Below, one piece after another: positions 24,628-33,364 of a stretch of 64,000 bases of DNA. This DNA comes from Acidovorax soli (GTDB taxonomy: Bacteria > Pseudomonadota > Gammaproteobacteria > Burkholderiales > Burkholderiaceae_C), in NCBI RefSeq assembly GCF_014207955.1, contig NZ_JACHLK010000002.1, positions 868,001 to 932,000 of the forward strand, read 5' to 3'. Each line of letters starts with the position of its first letter. The stretch's first letter is position 1. Position numbers and translations under genes: made by a program. The notes below the pieces were generated by a model. That model was given only the letters and a program-made list of their open reading frames with translations, was not told the DNA's origin and did no database searches.

Positions 24628-25817
24628 TGCCCCGCCCCCACGGCGCCGTAGACGGCATCACGCAGATCGGTGACGAAGCGACCCGACATGCCTTCGTACA
24701 GCGTGTTGGTGAAGGCCACGGCGCTGAGGCCCAGGGCACGGTCGACAAACCAGGCATGGCCATAGGCGCCACCCCAGCGCCAGGTGCCCACCGACTCGGG
24801 CGAGGCGGCCAGCCGCGCATCGCGCAGCACCGAGAAACCCAGGCCAAAGCCGCAGCCCGGGGCATTGGGTAGCTCCAGGCCACGCGTCTGGTCGCGGCCC
24901 ATCTCCTCGACCAGTTCGCGGGGCAGCAGCGCGCCGCCGCCCTGCCGCAGGGTCTCCAGCAAGCGCAGAAAATCCCCTGCGGTGCCGGCCATGCCCGCCC
25001 CGCCGGATGGGAAGGCCTGCGCATCGAAGACGCGCGCGGGGCTGTAGGGGATGCCGACGGTGCCCTCGAAGGCCGGCACCACCTCGCCCTCGGCCAGCCG
25101 GTGCGGTTGCGGCAGGTCGTTGACGTAGGCCGTGGCCACCCGCCACGCATCGGGGGCGACAAAGCCCGTGTCGGCCATGCCCAGCGGGCCGGTCACCAAG
25201 TGCCGCACGGCCTCGCCCAGCGCCGTGCCGTGGATGCGTTCGATCAGCGCGCCCAGCACGTCCGTCGCCAACGAATAGCCCCAGGCCGTGCCCGGCGCGT
25301 ACAGCAGCGGCACGCTGGCAAGGCGGCGCAGGTTCTCCTGGAGGCTGATGCCCGCAGCATCCATGCCGTCCGAGATGCCCGCCCGGGCATAGGTGCCATC
25401 CGCATCGGCCTCGAAGAAGCGGTAGCCCAGGCCCGCCGTATGGCTGAGCAGTTGCCGCGCCGTGATGCGCTGGGCGCTGCCGTCGGCCAACCGGGGCTGG
25501 AACTCCGGCAGCCAGCGCTCGATGCCGGCGTCCAGATCGAGCCGGCCCTGCGCGACCAGCACCAGCGCCGCCGTGGAGACGATGGGCTTGCTCACCGAGG
25601 CCAGCCGGAACACGGCATCCAGCGCCATGGGCCGAGCGCTTTCTCGGTCTGCAAGCCCGGTGGCCTGATGGTGGACCAGCTCACCATCGCGCGCCACAAG
25701 CACGACAGCGCCCACCAGGCGCTGGTCGTCCAAGGCCTGCTGGACTGCGGCTTGGATGCGGTGGGAGACAAGCGCGGGTGAAGCAGCTTGGCGCGCGGGA
25801 AGAAGGGAGTTCGTCAT
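24624..25817 (-). CDS. Beta-lactamase-fold serine hydrolase (family VIII esterase-like)
   Basis: 397 residues from the ATG at 25817. The SxxK motif is S74-V-S-K77 in RLASVSKPIV, preceded by VLVARDGELVHHQATGLADR, which is typical of EstB-like esterases and class C-like enzymes. A YSLATD segment near residue 190 is the likely Tyr motif, and GTWRWGGAYGHAWFVD is near the third motif. No signal peptide, so probably cytoplasmic, favouring an esterase over a true beta-lactamase. It is first in an operon with an MFS gene and divergent from the LysR gene at 25939. Confidence 0.88.
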   Translation of the reverse strand: MTNSLLPARQAASPALVSHRIQAAVQQALDDQRLVGAVVLVARDGELVHHQATGLADRESARPMALDAVFRLASVSKPIVSTAALVLVAQGRLDLDAGIERWLPEFQPRLADGSAQRITARQLLSHTAGLGYRFFEADADGTYARAGISDGMDAAGISLQENLRRLASVPLLYAPGTAWGYSLATDVLGALIERIHGTALGEAVRHLVTGPLGMADTGFVAPDAWRVATAYVNDLPQPHRLAEGEVVPAFEGTVGIPYSPARVFDAQAFPSGGAGMAGTAGDFLRLLETLRQGGGALLPRELVEEMGRDQTRGLELPNAPGCGFGLGFSVLRDARLAASPESVGTWRWGGAYGHAWFVDRALGLSAVAFTNTLYEGMSGRFVTDLRDAVYGAVGAGQ

Positions 25818-25938
25818 GGCAAATGAATCCAGTGAATGGGGATGCCACGACGATAGGAAGCATGCGATTAAAGATAAAGGAGGCTGCAGTTCCTTGGCAT
25901 CAGGAGTAAAGTGTCCGCAATCATTGGGAGGACAAACC

Positions 25939-26877
25939 GTGGACAGCGTGAATGGCTTTGCCGTGTTTGTGCAGGTGGCAGAAACGCGCAGCTTTGTGGC
26001 CGCAGGCCGGCTGCTGGGCGTGTCGGCCTCGGCCATCGGCAAGAGCGTGGCGCGGCTCGAAGAGAAACTGGGCGTGCGCCTGTTCCACCGCAGCACGCGC
26101 AGCATCACGCTGACGGCCGAGGGCACGCTGTTCCTGGAGCGCAGCCGCCGCATCCTGGCCGAGATCGAGGCGGCCGAGCTGGAGCTGTCGCAATCCCAGG
26201 CCGCACCGCGCGGGCGCCTGCGGGTGAGCCTGCCGCTGGTCAGCTCGCTCGTGCTGCCCGTGCTGGGCGAGTTCATGCGCGCCTACCCCGCCATCGAGCT
26301 GGACCTGGACTTCACGGACCGCATGGTCGATGTGATCGACGAGGGTTTCGACGCCGTGGTGCGCACCGGCGACCCGGCCGACTCGCGCCTGTCCGCGCGC
26401 CGGCTCGGTGCCTTCCAGATCCGGCTGGTGGCCTCGCCGGACTATCTGGCGAAGAGGGGCACGCCGCAGGCGCCTGCCGATCTGCGCCAGCACACCTGCC
26501 TGCACTACCGGTTTCCGAGCAGCGGCAAGCTGGAGGCCTGGGTGCCCGGGCCATCGCCGCAGGGCGAACCGGAACTCCAGTTGCCCCAGTCGATGGTCTG
26601 CAACAACATCGAGACGCGCGTGTGCTTTGCGCTGCAGGGGCTGGGCATTGCCTGCCTGCCCGACTTTGCCATCCGCGAGCCGCTGGCCGATGGGCGGCTG
26701 GTGCCGCTGCTGCCCGAGCTGGACCGCAGCGGCGTCTTCCACGTGCTGTGGCCGGCGAGCAAGCACCCCTCGCCGAAAGTGCGGGCGCTGGTGGATTTTC
26801 TGTGCGCGCGGGTGTTTCCTGCCGTGGAGGACAAGCCGCCATCCGCGCGCGCGGCGCTCAGTGCCCGCCGAAAATAA
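25939..26877 (+). CDS. LysR-type transcriptional regulator (GTG start)
   Basis: 312 residues. The GTG at 25939 is chosen because TTGGGAGGA lies seven bases upstream and the protein then begins exactly at the LysR HTH: MDSVNGFAVFVQVAETRSFV, with SASAIGKSVARLEEKLGVRL. The wing ends FHRSTRSITLT. The effector domain belongs to the AaeR/CrgA-like branch (LVASPDYLAKRGTP). Divergent from the hydrolase-MFS operon, its likely target. Its last 20 bases overlap the convergent flavoprotein gene. Confidence 0.9.
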   Translation: MDSVNGFAVFVQVAETRSFVAAGRLLGVSASAIGKSVARLEEKLGVRLFHRSTRSITLTAEGTLFLERSRRILAEIEAAELELSQSQAAPRGRLRVSLPLVSSLVLPVLGEFMRAYPAIELDLDFTDRMVDVIDEGFDAVVRTGDPADSRLSARRLGAFQIRLVASPDYLAKRGTPQAPADLRQHTCLHYRFPSSGKLEAWVPGPSPQGEPELQLPQSMVCNNIETRVCFALQGLGIACLPDFAIREPLADGRLVPLLPELDRSGVFHVLWPASKHPSPKVRALVDFLCARVFPAVEDKPPSARAALSARRK

Positions 26878-27760
26878 GCGACTGGTGCGTGGCCGCCCCG
26901 GCCATGGTCCCATCCCCCACCGCCAGCGGCAGCGAGCCCCCTTGCCGCGCCGCGTCGCCGCAGGCGTACACGCCCGGCACGGTGGTGGCCTTCATGGTAT
27001 CGGTCTTGATGGTGCGGCCCAGGGGCCCGTCTTCGAACTCGCAGCCCAGTTGCGCGGCCACGGGGCTGGCCACCTCGACGCGGCTCAGGGTGAACAGGCC
27101 GTCCTGCGTGATGGTGCGGCCATCGCGCATCACGATGTCCATGGCGCCCTCGATGCGGGCGATGAGCCCACGCTCCAGCGCCACGCCGCGCGCCTGCAAC
27201 TGGGCCAGTTGCTCGGCGTCGGGTTCAAAGGCGCCGTTCAGGAAGAAGGTGGCGCGGCCCCAGTCGGGCAGCATGAGCGCCACGTGCATGGACAGCGGCG
27301 ATACGCCCAAGGCGCCCAGCCGGCCCTGGTTGAGTTCGTAGCCATGGCAGTAAGGGCAGTGAAAGACATGCCGCCCCCAGCGCTCGGCCAGGCCAGGCAC
27401 CTCGGGCAGGTGGTCGATGACGCCGGTGGCCAGCACCAGGCGGCGCGCCTCGATGGCCTCTTGCTTCTCGCCAGAGCCCTCCACCTCGATGCGAAAGCCC
27501 TGCCCTGCCTGCCTGGCCGCAGTCACCTTGCCCTGGCGCCACTCCACGGTCGGGTAGGCCATGAGCTGCTCACGCCCCCGGGCGGCGATGTCGGCGGCGG
27601 GCGTGCCGTCCTGCGTGAGAAAGCCGTGCGAGTGGGTGGCAAAGCGGTTGCGGCGCTGGCCGGCGTCCACCACCAGCACGCGCCGGCGCGCCCGCGCCAG
27701 TTGGGTGGCAGCGGCCAGGCCGGCATAGCTGCCGCCGATCACGATGGCGTCGTAGTGCAT
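26858..27760 (-). CDS. Thioredoxin-reductase-like FAD oxidoreductase
   Basis: 300 residues from the ATG at 27760 (AAGGAA upstream). FAD motif YDAIVIGGSYAGLAAATQLA at the N-terminus, redox CPYC (Cys135, Cys138) in HVFHCPYCHGYELN, and the C-terminal FAD-contacting GVYACGDAA. The second Rossmann motif, where thioredoxin reductases have GGGxSA, reads LGALGVSPLSMHVALML, so NADPH binding may be altered. It is divergent from an Rrf2 regulator; such pairs are common and suggest a redox-responsive disulfide reductase. The partner is unknown. The 3' end overlaps the convergent LysR gene by 20 bp. Confidence 0.88.
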   Translation of the reverse strand: MHYDAIVIGGSYAGLAAATQLARARRRVLVVDAGQRRNRFATHSHGFLTQDGTPAADIAARGREQLMAYPTVEWRQGKVTAARQAGQGFRIEVEGSGEKQEAIEARRLVLATGVIDHLPEVPGLAERWGRHVFHCPYCHGYELNQGRLGALGVSPLSMHVALMLPDWGRATFFLNGAFEPDAEQLAQLQARGVALERGLIARIEGAMDIVMRDGRTITQDGLFTLSRVEVASPVAAQLGCEFEDGPLGRTIKTDTMKATTVPGVYACGDAARQGGSLPLAVGDGTMAGAATHQSLIFGGH

Positions 27761-27797
27761 GTTGGGTTCCTTTTTCCCGATCAAGATACTTTTGAAG

Positions 27798-27871
27798 TTT
27801 CATGATAGTTCGGCACAGCATTTCATGCAACTTACAATGATTCAAGACCACATTGGAATCAGACTTTCATG
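27798..27871. promoter_or_regulatory. Three TTTCATG repeats between Rrf2 and flavoprotein genes
   Basis: TTTCATG occurs at 27798, 27821 and 27865; the last includes the Rrf2 start codon. All are in the same orientation in an AT-richer gap. They could be part of the Rrf2 binding sites. Confidence 0.4.
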
Positions 27872-28327
27872 AGAAGCGACAGCAGGCTTTCAAGAATGCT
27901 CCACGTGCTGCTGCACATGGCGCGGCACGACGCGCCCTTCACCTCCGAGCAGATCGCCACCATGCTGGGCACCAACCCCGTGGTGGTGCGCCGCACGATG
28001 GCGGGCCTGCGCGAGGCGGGCTATGTGCGCTCAGAAAAAGGCCACGGCGGCGGCTGGACGATTGCATGCGACCTGGCGCAGGTGACGCTGCTCGACATCC
28101 ACCACGCCGTGGGCGGGCCGCACCTGTTTGCCATCGGCAATGGCAGCGACAACCCCGAGTGCGCGGTGGAGCGCGTGGTCAATGCAGCGCTGGACGATGC
28201 GCTGCGCCAGGCCGAGGCGCTGCTGATCGCGCGGCTGGGGTCGATTGCGCTGGCGGATCTGGCCAGGCAGTTCGATGCGGAATGCGTGGCCAAGGGGTGG
28301 CCGGCGCACGGGCCTCTCGGGCACTGA
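27869..28327 (+). CDS. Rrf2-family transcriptional regulator
   Basis: 152 residues. The winged helix has MLHVLLHMARHDAPFTSEQI, MLGTNPVVVRRTMAGLREAG and YVRSEKGHGGGWTIACDLAQ, the Rrf2 glycine wing. Of the three cysteines that bind Fe-S in IscR or NsrR, only one is present at that place (NPECAVERVV), so it is of the non-cluster type (YwnA-like), sensing by a single thiol or otherwise. It is divergent from the CPYC flavoprotein, the probable target. Confidence 0.9.
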   Translation: MRSDSRLSRMLHVLLHMARHDAPFTSEQIATMLGTNPVVVRRTMAGLREAGYVRSEKGHGGGWTIACDLAQVTLLDIHHAVGGPHLFAIGNGSDNPECAVERVVNAALDDALRQAEALLIARLGSIALADLARQFDAECVAKGWPAHGPLGH

Positions 28328-28425
28328 AGTGAGCTGGAGCCGGTTCGCCATGGGGCGTGGCTCGGGTTGATGCATGCCTGATCAATAGGCACTGCAACTG
28401 CAGGCAACTCCGCAGCCCCTGCGGG

Positions 28426-29967
28426 TCATGCGTCCAGCCCCCTGGCCACCAGTTCAGCCAGCCGCTCTTGCACCGTCGAGAGGTTGTGGGACGCCACGGC
28501 TCCCGGAACGAGCAACTCCCGCAGCACGGCGGGGCTGTGGCAGTGCTGTATGGGTATGAACCCGCCGAATTTCAGGTCGACCAGGATCTTGCGGCTGGCG
28601 GCCTCGCTCAGATTCCAGCTGCGCGAGAGGGAACCGAGCAGGTACCAGCGCGCCGAACCAACCGGGGGAATCACCTCCAGGCCCTTGACAATCATCAACT
28701 GGATCAGCGGGTTGTTGGTGTGCTCCACCACCAGCCGCAGGCGGGCGAAGTCCCGCTGTTGCGGTGGGCTGAGACTTTCCTCGTAGTCCTCGCCCTGGCT
28801 GTTGCGCGCCACGAGCTGGGCAATCTCGCGGTACGCGGCGTCCAGGGCTTCGGCACCCAGCACATCTTCGATGGGGATATCGGGCGTGCGTCTGAGAATC
28901 CTGTTCAGCGCGAGGTCCGAGGTTTCGGCGTCAGGGTCCTGGGCCAGCACCTTGAGCACATCCAGATCCACCGAGCCTCTTTTGGCCACCTCCCGGCGCA
29001 CTGCCGTGCTGCGGTCCGCAGCCAGCAGGCGCGAAAGCTCCGGGTCGTCGGTGGCAGTCACCACGCGCTTGCGCTGGGTGCTGTCCAGCGCAAGCACTGC
29101 TGCATGGCCGGCCCTGGCTGCCTCCCACGGGTTGAACACGGGCTTGGGGACAGCAGGTTTGACGTAGGGCTTGGCGATGTTCTTTTCGATGGCGGCCTGG
29201 ATGGCACCATCGGTGACCTGCAGCGCCGGGAAGCGCTGGGCCAGGTTCTTTCTTGCGGCGCGGCTCACTTCGTCGTGCTTGTCGCGCAGCAGGCTGAGCA
29301 GCGCCTCGCTGGTGGCATGGCGCGACAAGGCCAGGTTCAGGCGCTCGGGCTTGCGCTGGCTGTTCAAGAAGAAGCGCGCGATCTCTGCCGAGGCGTTGGG
29401 GTGCATGGCGATGCTCTTGCGCAGCATGGGGTCGTCCACGGGCAGCAGGACTTCGAGCACGTCGAGCGGGCACTGGGGGTGCTTGATCAGCACGCGCGCA
29501 GAAGTGGGCACCAATTCCTTGGCGTAGCGGTCCTTGCGGCTGTGCCAGATGAAGCGCACCTGCTCGGGCGTGAGGTTCTTGTTCAGCACCAGCGACAGTT
29601 CCCAGGCGAAGAACCAGGTCCGGTTCAAACCTTCGGCCACGCGCCCGGATTGCAGCAGGGCAAAGATGAAGTCCAGCAGGACCTTGTCCTTGCTCCTCCT
29701 GATCTTGGTTTCGAGCTCCAGCAGCGCGTTGACCATGCGCAGCGGGCTGTGCGCTGCTGCGGCGCCCGCCAGGGCAGCGTCGTGTGCGAGCTTGCCGGCC
29801 AGCACGGACTGCAAAAGCACCTGGTCGCTTTCGTTCAGGCCGCTGGCCGACTGCATGAAGCGGCGGCGCTCGCCGCTTTCGCTGAAGTGGGCATCCATGC
29901 CCTTGAACAGGGCCTCCAGTTCGGCAAGTTCTTCGGGGCTGGGTGGGGCGTCGGTCGTCTTGGGCAC
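28426..29967 (-). CDS. Uncharacterised protein with LRV/HEAT-like helical repeats (GTG start)
   Basis: 513 residues; starts at the GTG at 29967 with AGGAG 12 bases upstream, and no ATG is better placed. Cytoplasmic. The central part has short helical repeats resembling leucine-rich variant (LRV) units: SARVLIKHPQCPLDVLEVLL, RKSIAMHPNASAEIARFFLN, NLALSRHATSEALLSLLRDK, RLLAADRSTAVRREVAKRGS, KVLAQDPDAETSDLALNRIL. These make right-handed solenoids for protein binding; the Fe-S Cys cluster of true LRV proteins is absent. Divergent from the 377-residue gene, sharing a palindrome also found before the ankyrin operon. No known function. Confidence 0.8.
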   Translation of the reverse strand: MPKTTDAPPSPEELAELEALFKGMDAHFSESGERRRFMQSASGLNESDQVLLQSVLAGKLAHDAALAGAAAAHSPLRMVNALLELETKIRRSKDKVLLDFIFALLQSGRVAEGLNRTWFFAWELSLVLNKNLTPEQVRFIWHSRKDRYAKELVPTSARVLIKHPQCPLDVLEVLLPVDDPMLRKSIAMHPNASAEIARFFLNSQRKPERLNLALSRHATSEALLSLLRDKHDEVSRAARKNLAQRFPALQVTDGAIQAAIEKNIAKPYVKPAVPKPVFNPWEAARAGHAAVLALDSTQRKRVVTATDDPELSRLLAADRSTAVRREVAKRGSVDLDVLKVLAQDPDAETSDLALNRILRRTPDIPIEDVLGAEALDAAYREIAQLVARNSQGEDYEESLSPPQQRDFARLRLVVEHTNNPLIQLMIVKGLEVIPPVGSARWYLLGSLSRSWNLSEAASRKILVDLKFGGFIPIQHCHSPAVLRELLVPGAVASHNLSTVQERLAELVARGLDA

Positions 29968-30025
29968 GGTAAGAAAGTTCTCCTGGCAATGGATGAAAGT
30001 CTAGGGCCTGCGCATCGCCCCCCGC

Positions 30026-30040
30026 TGGACAAAGTGTCCA
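30026..30040. promoter_or_regulatory. Palindromic operator candidate, copy 2
   Basis: TGGACAAAGTGTCCA (6-bp arms, 3-bp centre) lies about 60 bp from both divergent starts at 29967 and 30102. Its sequence and flanks match 8267-8289 at 20 of 23 positions. Confidence 0.55.
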
Positions 30041-30101
30041 CTGCCAGGCCCCCGCAGGCGCTTAGGATGAGCGCACACGACATCTCAGCAAGGAATCGGG
30101 A

Positions 30102-31235
30102 ATGGGTATCGCGTTTCACCAGACAGACATCAACATCAAGATCGCCAAGAAGCATGGCAAGGAGATTTCCAAGCTCTTGCTGGACAAGGGCTGGATCACC
30201 GAGGACATGCCCTTCGATGCTGCGCTGGCAGCGATCGGCTGGCATGGCAAGAGCCAGAGAAACATGCTGGAGATCGACGAAATCGACGTCGACAAGATGA
30301 CGGACCGGGTGCGCCAGCACATGCAGGCGCTGGCACCGTTTGTGCGCGATGGAAGCCTGGTGCGCTTCGAGTCCGAGGAGAGCAGCAAGGACTACGCGCT
30401 GTGCGTCTTCGAAGGCGGCCAGGCCCATGGATACGGGTGGCTGGGCGCGCCGGCAAAGACTGCGGCGGCCGCTGCCATCGGCGCTGTGCCGCAAGGCCCG
30501 TGGAACGAGTACATCCATGACGAATCGCCATCCAAGGAGAAGCTGACCGACCACCGCTACTGGGCGGTGGTGGCCCTGAACCTGGCGCAGAAGATCTGGT
30601 TCATTGCGTCGAGCACCAAGAGTTTCGGTGCCAAGGACTGGGACCAGGCCTACTGGATCATGCGCGGCTGCGAAGAGGCACGCACCGCCCTGATGGGGGA
30701 ACGCCACCTGGTGTTCCAGGACATCCAGATGTATGAAAAGGAAGTGCGCGAAACCCCGCCGCACCTTGCCAAGTACGAGCAAGAGGTCAAGCTGAGCTGG
30801 CTCAAGGGACCGCGCAAGAAGCTGGCCGCCTGGCCCCTGCCCATGGAGGCGGATGAACTGCAGGCCCTGCTGGCCCACCGCGAGACGTTCGCACCGGGGC
30901 GTGGGCTGCCGCTCGACGGGCAGGAGGGCGTGTTCCCGGCCGAGGTACTGGCCTTCTTCGATCACCTGCGCACGGCGCCGTGGTACCGGCAGATCAGCGG
31001 CCTGAAGAAGGAAAGCCGCGAGTTCAACGCGCTCCGGCTCAGCTTCAACGGACTGATGCACGAGATGCTGGATTCCGCAGACGTGAAGGAGGCGCTGATC
31101 TACCTGCATCTGCTGACCAGCGTCAAGGACACCTGGGAGGTCATCACGCCCGGTGTGGGCGGTGAAGAGGTGGAGTGGCGGGCCCCCAACATCCACCAGA
31201 CGCTGGCCCGCATTGGCCAACTGGCTGCTGCCTAG
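30102..31235 (+). CDS. Uncharacterised 377-residue protein
   Basis: I do not recognise the family. It starts MGIAFHQTDINIKIAKKHGK, has no signal peptide or membrane segment, and is mixed alpha/beta with many aromatic residues (HRYWAVVALNLAQKIWFIAS, KDWDQAYWIMRGCEEARTAL). The last third is helical (NALRLSFNGLMHEMLDSADV). The ATG at 30102 follows AAGGAATCGGGA. It is divergent from the LRV-like gene with a palindrome between, suggesting co-regulation. Confidence 0.8.
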   Translation: MGIAFHQTDINIKIAKKHGKEISKLLLDKGWITEDMPFDAALAAIGWHGKSQRNMLEIDEIDVDKMTDRVRQHMQALAPFVRDGSLVRFESEESSKDYALCVFEGGQAHGYGWLGAPAKTAAAAAIGAVPQGPWNEYIHDESPSKEKLTDHRYWAVVALNLAQKIWFIASSTKSFGAKDWDQAYWIMRGCEEARTALMGERHLVFQDIQMYEKEVRETPPHLAKYEQEVKLSWLKGPRKKLAAWPLPMEADELQALLAHRETFAPGRGLPLDGQEGVFPAEVLAFFDHLRTAPWYRQISGLKKESREFNALRLSFNGLMHEMLDSADVKEALIYLHLLTSVKDTWEVITPGVGGEEVEWRAPNIHQTLARIGQLAAA

Positions 31236-31250
31236 GCGTGCGGGCGCCTG

Positions 31251-32174
31251 TCACGCCAGCGGCCCAGGCGCCTGCTGGCGCGGCGCGTGCACCGCCATCA
31301 GCTCCACCACCCAGTCGATGAACACGCGCAGTTGCTTGCTCACATAGCGGTTGGGCGGGTAGGCCACATGCATGGCAATGGGTTCGATCTGCCAGCCCGT
31401 GAACAGGGGTACAAGGGCACCGGTTTCAAGGTGCTTCTCGGCCATGTAGTGGGGCAGCCACAGCACGCCCAGGCCGGCGAGGCCCGCAGTGAGGTAGGCA
31501 TTGCCGTCGTCGATGGCGAGCGCGTAGCGGGCGCTGATCTTCACCGTCTCGCGGCCCCGGCGCAGGGTGTAGGGCAGGTCCTTGTCCCAGCGGTAGCGCA
31601 CGATGCGCTGGCGCGGGTCGCGCAGTTCTTCGGGGTGCAGGGGCGTGCCCGCCTGGGCCAGGTAGGCCGGCGCGGCATACACGCCCAGCGGCAGGTCGCC
31701 CACATGGCGCGCGACCAGGCCCTCGTCCTTCATGCTGCCGCCGCGCACCACGCAGTCCACGTTGTCGCCGATCAGGTCGACCTTGCGGTCGCTGGCGCCC
31801 ATGTCGAGCTGGATGTCGGGGTAGCGCGCATAGAAGCCCGGCAGCGCCGGCACCAGGATGATGTTGGCCAGTGGGCTGGGCACGTCCACGCGCAGCAGAC
31901 CGCGCGGCACCGTGGGGGCGCCGGGGAGGTTGCCTTCGATGTCGTCGAGCTCGGCCAGCAGGCGCACCACGCGCTCGTAGTACACCGCGCCATCGTTGGT
32001 CACGTTGACGCGGCGCGTCGTGCGGTGCAAGAGCTTGAGCTGCAGGCGGGCCTCCAGCTGCTGCACCAGCTGGGTCACGGTGGTGCGGCTCCACCCCAGG
32101 TTGTCGGCCGCCCGGGTGAAGCTGCCCGACTCGACCACCCGCACAAAGGCCCGCATGCCGTCAAACCTGTCCAT
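31251..32174 (-). CDS. LysR-type transcriptional regulator
   Basis: 307 residues from the ATG at 32174. HTH MDRFDGMRAFVRVVESGSFT, NLGWSRTTVTQLVQQLEARL, LLHRTTRRVNVT. The effector domain matches the CrgA/DmlR-like branch (LVARHVGDLPLGVYAAPAYL). It is divergent from a RidA-family gene at 32289 and probably regulates it. Confidence 0.9.
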   Translation of the reverse strand: MDRFDGMRAFVRVVESGSFTRAADNLGWSRTTVTQLVQQLEARLQLKLLHRTTRRVNVTNDGAVYYERVVRLLAELDDIEGNLPGAPTVPRGLLRVDVPSPLANIILVPALPGFYARYPDIQLDMGASDRKVDLIGDNVDCVVRGGSMKDEGLVARHVGDLPLGVYAAPAYLAQAGTPLHPEELRDPRQRIVRYRWDKDLPYTLRRGRETVKISARYALAIDDGNAYLTAGLAGLGVLWLPHYMAEKHLETGALVPLFTGWQIEPIAMHVAYPPNRYVSKQLRVFIDWVVELMAVHAPRQQAPGPLA

Positions 32175-32288
32175 CGGCAGCCCTCCTGATTGTCCGCATT
32201 CTACAAACAGTGATGCAGGAGATAGTGGCTTTATCCAAACAATAGACCGACCTACAGTCGCTCCATCAACCAACCCATGGAGCCCCCA

Positions 32289-32681
32289 ATGAGCCAACGC
32301 AAACCCGTTTTTCCCGCCGACCGCCATGACCTGTATGCCAACCACCGCTACTCGGCGGCCATCCAGTCGGGCGACCTGCTGTTCGTCTCCGGCCAGGTCG
32401 GCAGCCGCGGCGACGGCTCGCCCGAGCCCGACTTCGAGGCCCAGGTGCGCCTGGCCTTCGCCAACCTGCAGGCCACCCTCAAGGCCGGCGGCTGCACGCT
32501 GGACGACATCGTGGACGTGACCACCTTCCACACCGATCCGCAAAACCAGTTCGAGACCATGATGGCCGTGAAGAACGACATCTTCCCGGCCGCGCCCTAC
32601 CCCAACTGGACGGCGGTGGGCGTGAACTGGCTGGCGGGCTTCGATTTCGAGATCAAGGTGATTGCGCGGATTCCTGGTTGA
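32289..32681 (+). CDS. RidA/YjgF-family protein lacking the catalytic Arg
   Basis: 130 residues from the ATG at 32289 (GGAG upstream; an ATG four codons earlier is in the same frame). The fold motifs are LLFVSGQVGSRGDG, AFANLQATLKAGGCTLDDIV, VTTFHTDPQ and the C-terminal FDFEIKVIARIPG. The Arg of RidA that binds the imine substrate's carboxylate falls in a P-x-R-T motif; here it reads PYPNWTAVGV, with Trp instead. So 2-iminoacid deaminase activity is doubtful, and it is one of the other Rid subfamilies. Divergent LysR gene adjacent. Confidence 0.88.
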   Translation: MSQRKPVFPADRHDLYANHRYSAAIQSGDLLFVSGQVGSRGDGSPEPDFEAQVRLAFANLQATLKAGGCTLDDIVDVTTFHTDPQNQFETMMAVKNDIFPAAPYPNWTAVGVNWLAGFDFEIKVIARIPG

Positions 32682-32682
32682 A

Positions 32683-32698
32683 CGGGCCCTGAGGCCCG
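32683..32698. terminator. Short GC hairpin after RidA-family gene
   Basis: CGGGCC-CTGA-GGCCCG, a 6-bp stem with a 4-base loop, starts two bases after the stop. No T run follows. Confidence 0.4.
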
Positions 32699-32776
32699 GG
32701 CGGGCGGAGGCAGGCTGCGGATCGCGGCACGGCGACCCGCAGGGGCAGTAACATCCGGGCAACCTCCGCCCAACCC

Positions 32777-33364
32777 ATGGCCTCAGACACCCCCTTGCCC
32801 GAGCTGATGGCGCGCGTCGCCTTGCAGGACCGCGCGGCCTTCCAATCCCTGTACCAGGCCACGTGCGGAAGTCTGTTTTCCGTGGCCTTGCGTATATTGA
32901 GGAATGAGAACTGGGCAGACGATGTGCTGCAAGAGGCCTACGTGAACATCTGGCACAACGCGGCGGCCTACCGGCCCGGCGCGGGCGCGCCGATGACCTG
33001 GATGATCAACATCGTGCGCAACAAGGCCATCGACGCCCTGCGCGCACGCAAGGCCGAGCTGGCGCTGACCAGCGACCTGGGCGACGAGGCACAGAACGCC
33101 CGGGACGGCCTGGCCGCCGATGCCGCGCACGAGCCCCAGCAGCTGCTGGACGACAGCCTGGTGAAGGCGAAGATCGCTGGCTGCATGGGCACGCTGCCGG
33201 CCGCGCAGCGCCAGGCGCTGGCGCTGGCCTACTACCGCGGCATGGTGCACACCGAGATTGCCCAGGTGCTCAATGCTCCATTGGGCACGGCCAAGGGCTG
33301 GGTGCGGCGCGGGCTGGAGCAGCTCAGGGCCTGCCTGGAGGCGGTGGGGGTGACGCAGCCATGA
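32777..33364 (+). CDS. ECF-type RNA polymerase sigma factor (SigK-like)
   Basis: 195 residues. Region 2 is visible as ALRILRNENWADDVLQEAYV and NIWHNAAAYRPGAGAPMTWM; region 4 as HTEIAQVLNAPLGTAKGWVR. The stop overlaps the next start by four bases (ATGA), and that gene encodes a membrane anti-sigma factor, the usual ECF arrangement. It belongs to the SigK/RskA-type group by general pattern. The signal and regulon are unknown. Confidence 0.92.
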   Translation: MASDTPLPELMARVALQDRAAFQSLYQATCGSLFSVALRILRNENWADDVLQEAYVNIWHNAAAYRPGAGAPMTWMINIVRNKAIDALRARKAELALTSDLGDEAQNARDGLAADAAHEPQQLLDDSLVKAKIAGCMGTLPAAQRQALALAYYRGMVHTEIAQVLNAPLGTAKGWVRRGLEQLRACLEAVGVTQP

